Assembly: GCF_011075055.1 (NCBI RefSeq)
Contig: NC_058143.1
Location: 14,957,057-15,021,056, forward strand
Origin: Mangifera indica
Taxonomy: Eukaryota; Streptophyta; Magnoliopsida; Sapindales; Anacardiaceae
Direction: 5' to 3'
DNA length: 64,000 nucleotides
Shown: positions 57,759-64,000 of the stretch, in pieces
How positions within the stretch are numbered: the first letter of the stretch is position 1
How the letters are laid out: the number at the start of each line of letters is the position of its first letter
Notes under the pieces: generated by a model
Database searches by the model: none
Told to the model about the DNA's origin: nothing
Seen by the model: the letters and a program-made list of their open reading frames with translations, nothing else
Program-made: the position numbers and the translations under genes

Positions 57759-58046
57759 TCCTACTACAAATAGGGGGAGCATCCATCAAGGGAAGCATTT
57801 GTCAAGCAAATTTTGAAATTCATCAAATATTGGACAAAATATGCATTGTACTCTTTTTTCCTTCACTAAGTTTTATCCTACTGGGTTTTCCTAGTAAAGT
57901 TTTTAATAAGACAGTTTAAGCACGTCCAACACCAACTTACAGGATATTAAATCATTATATTCCTTTGCTTTGGTTTTTATCTCACTGGATTTTTTCTTAA
58001 CAAGGTTAATACAATTATTTGTAAATGGTAGAAATCCAAGGAAGAG

Positions 58047-58377
58047 TGTTATAGATTCAGGTGGCTTTCCATCAAATTAAGTTAAGAAAAAGTGGTGGGA
58101 AAGCATTTATTAATTGCAAGCACATGGAGGAAGAAATGGAGAGGACTGACACAAGAGAAGAAAAAATAGGTGTTAGTTAATTGTATTAGGTAAAAAGGGT
58201 GGCAGTAAACTGCTATATGAACCCCCCCTTTTCTATCACTTATACACACAATTTTCTCTTCTCTTTTCTTCATCCGGTTCATATATAAAAACATTCTCTC
58301 AATACTTTCTTACCTCCTTCCATCAATTCTTCCTTCATTTTTTCATCTTTCATATTGGTTAAATTAATTTTATAACA
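58047..58377 (+). repeat. 3' LTR of the copia element
   Basis: 331 bp, TGTTATAG to TATAACA. It differs from the 5' LTR at a modest number of sites and in the C-run length, so the insertion is not very recent. The minus ORF 58082-58294 lies in it and is not a gene. Confidence 0.95.
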
Positions 58378-58382
58378 GAATC

Positions 58383-60097
58383 TACCTTTTCATCAAAGTT
58401 AAAATAGGAAATATCATCCAACCTAAAAGTAATTCTTAATTTAATACATCCTTTCAACTCTTAATTAGCCCATGAAGTGGACAAATTACACATTGTTCTC
58501 CAGCCATAAAATCTTTATTATGTTTGAAGTTAGACTTCCAAATAAGGACTCAACTACTCTTAATAAATTAATCAGCTAGGTGGCCGGAGATGATGTGAAC
58601 ACTAATATTTTATAAACCAATTCCGGCCAATGTTTTCAATTTAAAAATCCTCATACTTTGATCACTTCTACACAAGGGACGACTCGAAAGAAACGATATC
58701 CACACCACAATTAATTAATTAATCTACAAGTTAGTCGAAAAGATAATGATTTGAATAAGACGTTTCACACCGAAGATACCGAACACTAAATTAAAAATTT
58801 ACCCAAAAAAAAAAAAAAAAAGAGGCAGTTAACCACCTACACTATTCCAAAATTATTAATTGCCCACTTTGTACTAATTTCCGGCTTTTAGATTCACAAA
58901 CATACTTAACTAGATTTGTGTTAGACGTTTGGTATTGGATGGTACCCTGATTGATTCGTTTTTATATATGGAAGGTTTAAATTTAATTAATTGATAAAGA
59001 AGAATGCATTAATTTTATGTGTTTTCCTTATGGACTACTTAATGGAGAAAACAATTGAGCTTGAAAGGAAGCTGGAGAACTTCCAGGATTAAAATAATAT
59101 TTGAAATGGACTATTGTTAAAATTAATTAATTGTTCATTAAAAGAGAGTGGATTCTAAATGCAAAGATGGTGAGTGATAGGCAAAATTAATGTTGAAGTC
59201 TAGGTTGAAACTCTTTATTATTAGTAAAAAAATTGAGCCCTCCTTTGCCCTAATTTCTTTTAATCGCCTCACATTATTGAATATCTGATCATAACAGCTA
59301 GGGCTACGAGCTAAGATTGGGATGAACAAAGACTGATTAATTGCATATCTACCTATTGGTAAGGAAGTTAAACTATTCACTCTAATTTACTGTTGTACGT
59401 ATTAATTGTGTTATTGTTTTAGGATTTGTTCTTGATTGTTATTATTTTTCACATTTCTTTTGAATAATAGTTTCCTGTTTTGGTTGAACAATGTTGGAAG
59501 CAAATATATGTGTTTGAGTAGCTCTTTAGTCTTGTATTTTACATTATTCATCATCAAAATTCAGTTTGTATCCATTTTTTAATACATAGATAAATAAACA
59601 GATGATATATAATTATATAATTATATGATTTTAAATTAAAAATAAAATAATACTTAATCAAATAATGATATATATGTTTGCATTCATTTATATATTCAAA
59701 AATGGATTTACATAATATTACTACTTTGTCATTGTGCAAATGAATGAAAACCCAAACGTTGATCAACAATACAATCAAATAAGTGTTGAATTAAAATTAT
59801 GTTCTTTTGAGTCTTGATTTTTATGGGAGAAACCCTTGAATAATCCCTAGTAGCTTTATATCTGGTACATGTAGAAGAACATTCTCCTTCATTAAGATGC
59901 TGGATAAATTGACCCCCACTTATATAATGTGTAGTACAGTGATATTTATATATACCTCAGCATCGGCCTTGGGGTGTAATATTAATGTCGAGGTGGAGAG
60001 GGACGTGCACCACAATTCCTCACGCGCACAAGACCCCACATTTACTAGCCCTAATTTCCAAGCACCACCACCACCATCACCACCTTCATCTCTTCTC
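58383..60097. other. Intergenic region upstream of the AHL gene
   Basis: No gene supported. Minus ORFs 59138-59380 and 59554-59778 have no motif. Plus ORF 59897-60121 ends in a proline-rich run (PPPPSPPSS) but has no signal peptide, overlaps the presumed promoter and is likely chance. Confidence 0.45.
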
Positions 60098-60514
60098 GCT
60101 ATATATTATAATATTCATTGACAAAGTTCTATTTTAATAATCAGCATCAAATTTATGAGAGAGAGTGTGTGTTATTCTCTGATCTTTACCTTGTAAATTA
60201 AGTACTTGTTTTCTTCTTCACATCTTCCTCTTTCTTTCTGCCTCCTCACTCTCTTTACGCTTTGTTCTCTCAGTTCAAACTTTTTAAAACTGAGTTAGTT
60301 GTTCTCTCTTTTTCAGTTTAACTTCTTTCTTGAATGCTTACTTATTAGATTTATACATATACAGGTAGAATAAGTTTAGAGTTCGTGTTTATAAATATAT
60401 ATGGACAATTTTATGTTCATCTTGACCTACAGCAAGATCTAAAACCTAAGAATTAGACATCATCGTTATCTTTTTCTTGTTGTTTTTGTTGTTGGTTCTT
60501 TTTGTTTCACAGTC
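60098..60514 (+). promoter_or_regulatory. Promoter and leader of the AHL gene
   Basis: Two candidate TATA boxes: CTATATATTATAATA at about 60098 (giving a leader near 380 nt) and TTTATAAATA at about 60389 (leader near 90 nt). With the long leader, small upstream ORFs would be included, e.g. 60155-60196 (13 codons) and 60401-60442 (13 codons). Pyrimidine-rich stretches (60205-60330) are typical of plant leaders. Confidence 0.4.
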
Positions 60515-61375
60515 ATGGCACACCGGTGGTGGGCCGGGCAAGTGGGTCTACCAGGAATGGACACTTCAGCTAGTTCGTCATCTCCCATCAAAAAACCAGA
60601 TCTGGGCATTTCTATGACCAACAATAATGGAGAAAGTGGAAGTGGAGGCGGCGACGAAGAAGATGAAAGAGAGAACAGTGATGAGCCTAAAGAGGGAGCT
60701 ATTGAAATCTCCACGCGCCGCCCTAGAGGTCGTCCGCCGGGCTCAAAGAACAAACCTAAACCTCCTATATTTGTTACAAGAGATAGCCCTAACGCACTTA
60801 AAAGTCACGTCATGGAAATAGCTAATGGCTCTGATGTTGCTGAAACCCTAGCTAATTTCGCCAGAAGGAGACAAAGAGGTGTATGTGTGCTCAGTGGCAG
60901 CGGCACAGTCACCAATGTCACCCTTCGCCAGCCCTCCGACCCCGGTGCCATCATGGCGATTCACGGTCGGTTTGAGATATTATCCCTAACCGGAGCCTTT
61001 CTGCCCGGTCCAGCTCCTCCCGGTTCGACCGGGCTGACTATCTACTTAGCCGGTGGGCAGGGGCAGGTTGTGGGGGGCAGTGTGGTTGGGTCACTGGTGG
61101 CAGCAGGCCCGGTGATGGTAATCGCAGCGACGTTCTCGAATGCTACTTATGAGAGGCTGCCACTCGAAGAGGAAGAAGAAGGAGGCAGCGGGGGGTTACA
61201 GGGGCCACTAGGAGGCAGTGGAGGCGGCGGGAACGGTGCCAGTAGCGGTGGTGGCTTGGGTGATCCTTCAGGGTTGCCAGTTTATAACAATTTGCCTCCA
61301 AACTTGGTGCCGAATGGAGGACAGCTGAGCCATGAAGCTTATGGTTGGGCTCATGGGCGACCACCTTTTGCATAA
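60515..61375 (+). CDS. AT-hook motif nuclear-localized protein, AHL19-like
   Basis: 286 residues, no intron, as usual for clade A (type I) AHL genes. The N-terminus [18 protein letters not shown] and KKPDLGISM resemble Arabidopsis AHL19/AHL20. An acidic stretch (48-60) is followed by one AT-hook, [17 protein letters not shown] (68-84), with the RGRPPG core that grips the AT minor groove. The PPC/DUF296 domain (about 87-215) shows [55 protein letters not shown] and [17 protein letters not shown]; it forms trimers and contacts other nuclear factors. The tail is Gly-rich and ends [13 protein letters not shown]. Family members repress growth or modulate defence by acting on chromatin at AT-rich DNA. 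Complete and intact. AHL19 versus AHL20 needs a tree. Confidence 0.95.
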   Translation: MAHRWWAGQVGLPGMDTSASSSSPIKKPDLGISMTNNNGESGSGGGDEEDERENSDEPKEGAIEISTRRPRGRPPGSKNKPKPPIFVTRDSPNALKSHVMEIANGSDVAETLANFARRRQRGVCVLSGSGTVTNVTLRQPSDPGAIMAIHGRFEILSLTGAFLPGPAPPGSTGLTIYLAGGQGQVVGGSVVGSLVAAGPVMVIAATFSNATYERLPLEEEEEGGSGGLQGPLGGSGGGGNGASSGGGLGDPSGLPVYNNLPPNLVPNGGQLSHEAYGWAHGRPPFA

Positions 61376-62912
61376 ATAGTGAAGTAAAGAAGATGAAAGA
61401 TTAAAGTTTAAGAGTTTTTGCTAGCTTGTGTTGCCATGAATGGAGAGACAGATTAAGAAAGTAATCAACAGATGAATAAATTAATGTGTAATTTTAAGTC
61501 TATGTTTTTGTATATTAATTTCTCTGCTGTTATATGTGTTCAATTAGTTGCTTTCCTCTTCTTCTTCTTCTCCTTCCATCTAGATTAATAATTTAGGAAC
61601 ATTAAATTTTTCTTTGTTTGTTCCCAATAAACTACGTTTTTATACACATTTAAGTTGATCTTTTACATAAAATATATAAGTTTTGTGAGATTTGGCCTTA
61701 TGTGTAAACTAAATTAATGGCAAAATTGGATCTTCTCATGCCTATTTCTTTATCAGTTTTTCCTGACTATTCCAGAGAGAAAACTGAAAAAAAATTAAAT
61801 TGAAGATGTATTCTTAAAATATTAATCCCATGGCTTGCAACTTGATAAATAAAGGAACAAAGAGATAAATCTTCTTTTGGTTTAAGTTTGTTGTCATCTT
61901 TAATTCGCATGCTACTTGATTTCTTGTAATCAATCTGTTGCCATATTTTATAGAGTCTGTTTCTAAACAGCCACTTTACTCAGTTACTCTCATTTTTTTC
62001 ATGATATAAGTAAAGTTTTGGCCGCCGTCGCCTAACCAGTTATGATAATAAAACTCCTCGTGTCATCTAGATTTGCAATGAAACTTAAATAAAATATGAG
62101 TAGATGCTATAGTTATAAACAAAGCGTATAATTTTATATATAAAAAATAATATATCACTATATAATTAAATAGTTTTAAATTAAAGATAAAATAATAATA
62201 AATCACGTTATGATATATCTTTTTTGTACAAATAATTTTATTGATAAAATATTTATGAATCTTAACAATCCAATAATAATATGATACAAGTAAAAAATAA
62301 TAATTATTTTAAAATGAATTAAAATTTGATATGATATAGTAAATATAATATATAATACGATATATATTATTGATAACATGATAATGGTTTATTTGAATAA
62401 TTTTAAAATTAAAAATAGTTATAATACTTTTTAAAATAATAACCGGACAATTAAAATTTTTTATTATTTTAATTAAAAAACTTCTCTCACAAAATGATAT
62501 ATCACATTATTTCCCTCTTATATACGTAACAAGTAATGCTTTGATAGATGACTATATTATAATCCTGATTTTATGTCGCCAAGGTTATAAATATAGATGA
62601 CTATATTTAATTAGTGGCAAATTTTGGAAATACAGTTGCATACCATTGATTGAATTGGAGTATAATCCTTATTTTATGTCGTCAAGGTTATAATTTTTTT
62701 GATAAGTTTTAATTTTCAGTGACAAATTTATTAAAATGATCTGGGATGAGTTGTTAGGACTTTGTATTTTCTCTCTTTAATAACGAAAACCCTAAACCCC
62801 ACTTTGACTTTGGATGACAATAAATTAAACCTTAAGATACGCATAATTATAAAAATTAGATCGTCCAAAGTATAAAATACAATTACGTTTCAATTGAAGC
62901 TCCAATTTTATC
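61376..62912. other. 3' flank of AHL and AT-rich spacer
   Basis: The 3' UTR has AATAAA-like words near 61475. A partial copy of the GATAC-type repeat lies around 62325-62390. No gene. Confidence 0.5.
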
Positions 62913-63406
62913 CATTGTTTTTAAAACTAGATCAATCATCAAATAAGTTGTTTCATTGGTTCGTAATTTGACCGATTTAACATAACAACCAAATGATTTA
63001 ACCTATTACTAAAGTATTATATATTTTTTGAATAATATTAAATATTTATCATATTTTTTTAACATAAAACATATGAAACACATATAACATAATTTTTAAA
63101 ATATTAATTAAACAATTGACACTGAACTATATAGATAAAATAATATAAATTTTATCATTAATTCAATTAAAATCTTACAAATTATAACTATTTTAAGTTT
63201 TAATAAGACAAAAATTATGTAGTATTATATAAACTTTGTTTTATTGGTTTTAAATAGTTTTTCCAATTCAAAAGATTTTTCGAGTTTGACTAAATTTTAA
63301 ATAAGTTAATATTTATGTATAGATCGGACTGAATTATAAAACTAAACTGAATTGTATATTAGTTCATGATTTAACTGATCGATTTAATCTGATTTTAAAA
63401 ATACTG
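62913..63406. mobile_element. hAT-like MITE, copy 3
   Basis: Ends CATTGTTTTTAAAAC and GATTTTAAAAATACTG. Flanks ATTTTATC / TTTTTATC match 7 of 8. Same family as 5536 and 9666 by ends and interior, but outside the tandem array. Confidence 0.65.
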
Positions 63407-63764
63407 TTTTTATCTACTGAAGATAGCTCCGAATTTTGGAGTATATAAGTAATGTTAAAGGTAGTGGAGGATAAACTGATTAAGATTAGCTAAGCCTATA
63501 TAGGTTGATGAAAAGGATTTCAGATGTGCATACCACATAATTAATTAAAGTAAAACATTTAAAATTAGATATATGCGATGAAAAGTGAACTTTTTATGTG
63601 TAGAAGCCCTAAGTTATCAAAAAGAAGCATAAATATTGTAAACAATTGGTCCACCCACGACCCATGCTCTTGAAAAGCAACTCTTACCAAGAGAGGCGAC
63701 CAGGTAAAAAAATTGCCTTTGCTAGAGCACATGAATACCGATGTTGTGGTGGCTGGTAAGTGAC
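63407..63764. other. Spacer, no gene seen
   Basis: No ORF or repeat recognised. Confidence 0.4.
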
Positions 63765-64000
63765 AAGAGAGCGTTTAGTTGAGAATATACCAAAATTATC
63801 CTGATAATTTACTTTTTATTTTTAGTATTATTTTATTTGATTTCTCAAATAAATATAAAAAATATAATAAATAATATAAAAGATATTTTTGAATAATTAC
63901 AATTAAAGAAGTAAAATAATTAATATCATAGTATTTTTTTATTACATATAACTAAATATAATATTTATCAAACATAATAATAATATGTATAATAATTTAT
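63765..64000. mobile_element. MITE with GCGTTTAGTT end, cut by the window
   Basis: GAGAGCGTTTAGTTGAGAATATAC followed by AT-rich DNA like the interior of 47153-47625 (GTATTATTTTATTTGATT, AGTAAAATAATTAATA). Right end not in the window. Confidence 0.4.

Larger units (their letters stand above)
52783..58377 (+). mobile_element. Ty1/copia LTR retrotransposon, structurally complete, coding regions broken
   Basis: Both LTRs start TGTTATAG and end TATAACA. GAATC is duplicated at 52778-52782 and 58378-58382, so the insertion borders are certain. Domain order is gag, protease, integrase, reverse transcriptase, RNase H, as in Ty1/copia (not gypsy). A polypurine tract (AAGGAAGAG, ending 58046) precedes the 3' LTR. 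Stops and frameshifts occur in every domain, so the element cannot make its proteins. Confidence 0.97.

Noticed and set aside
59897..60121. 74-residue ORF with a proline-rich end near the AHL promoter
   Set aside because: Tempting as another peptide gene, but its N-terminus is not a clear signal peptide, it shares nothing with families A-C, and it runs into the AHL promoter.
60466..60753. Minus ORF over the start of the AHL gene (also 61143-61373)
   Set aside because: Antisense shadow of a clearly conserved gene.
1..64000. tRNA, rRNA or CRISPR arrays
   Set aside because: Both strands were read for cloverleaf-like box sequences, rRNA-like GC islands and spaced direct repeats; only microsatellites and transposon repeats were seen.

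Overview
The window looks like nuclear DNA of a flowering plant, most likely a eudicot. It is AT-rich and full of microsatellites. It carries plant-only gene families (AP2/ERF, PLS-class PPR, AHL with a PPC domain, a ZEITLUPE-type kelch fragment) and plant transposons (Ty1/copia elements, Mutator-like foldback elements, hAT-like MITEs). I cannot name the species. No tRNA, rRNA or CRISPR array was seen.

Bases 1-29,330 are a tandem and segmental duplication array. It carries eight intronless genes for tiny predicted secreted peptides (62-87 aa) in three families. Family A is at 317, 7075 and 11245. Family B is at 1754, 12709 and 17903. Family C is at 22331 and 28883. All share one plan: an N-terminal signal peptide, a short acidic or neutral middle, a basic RR/RK patch, and a proline-rich tail that diverges fastest. 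Families A and B also share promoter architecture (W-box core, TATA box, very short leader). The A/B part consists of four repeat units: U1 1-6768, U2 6769-10939 (family B gene missing), U3 10940-17401 and U4 about 17790-19545 (family A gene missing). The C part is a duplicated block of about 3.2 kb (19546-22780 and 26045-29330), separated by a decayed antisense copia element. Two genes (A3, B3) have lost their original C-terminus. This cluster of candidate peptide-signal precursors is the most interesting content.

Bases 31.3-52.8 kb hold single genes among decayed elements. They are: a copia relic (31.3-32.9 kb); an ERF group IX transcription factor on the minus strand (33,402-34,082); a 1.2 kb foldback element; a pseudogene piece of the ZTL/LKP2 kelch domain (39.4-39.9 kb); a PPR gene (41,075-43,084) whose E+/DYW end is frameshifted and degenerate; exon-like remains of an unrecognised minus-strand gene (44.9-47.1 kb); and several MITE or foldback elements.

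Bases 52,783-58,377 are a structurally complete Ty1/copia element with 5-bp target duplications (GAATC). All its coding regions are broken and a second element is nested in its leader. The last part holds an AT-hook/PPC transcription factor gene similar to Arabidopsis AHL19 (60,515-61,375), then AT-rich non-coding DNA with two more MITEs.

Except for the intact ERF, AHL and peptide ORFs, most ORFs here are transposon debris. Functions come from recognised motifs and family knowledge only; nothing was searched against a database.
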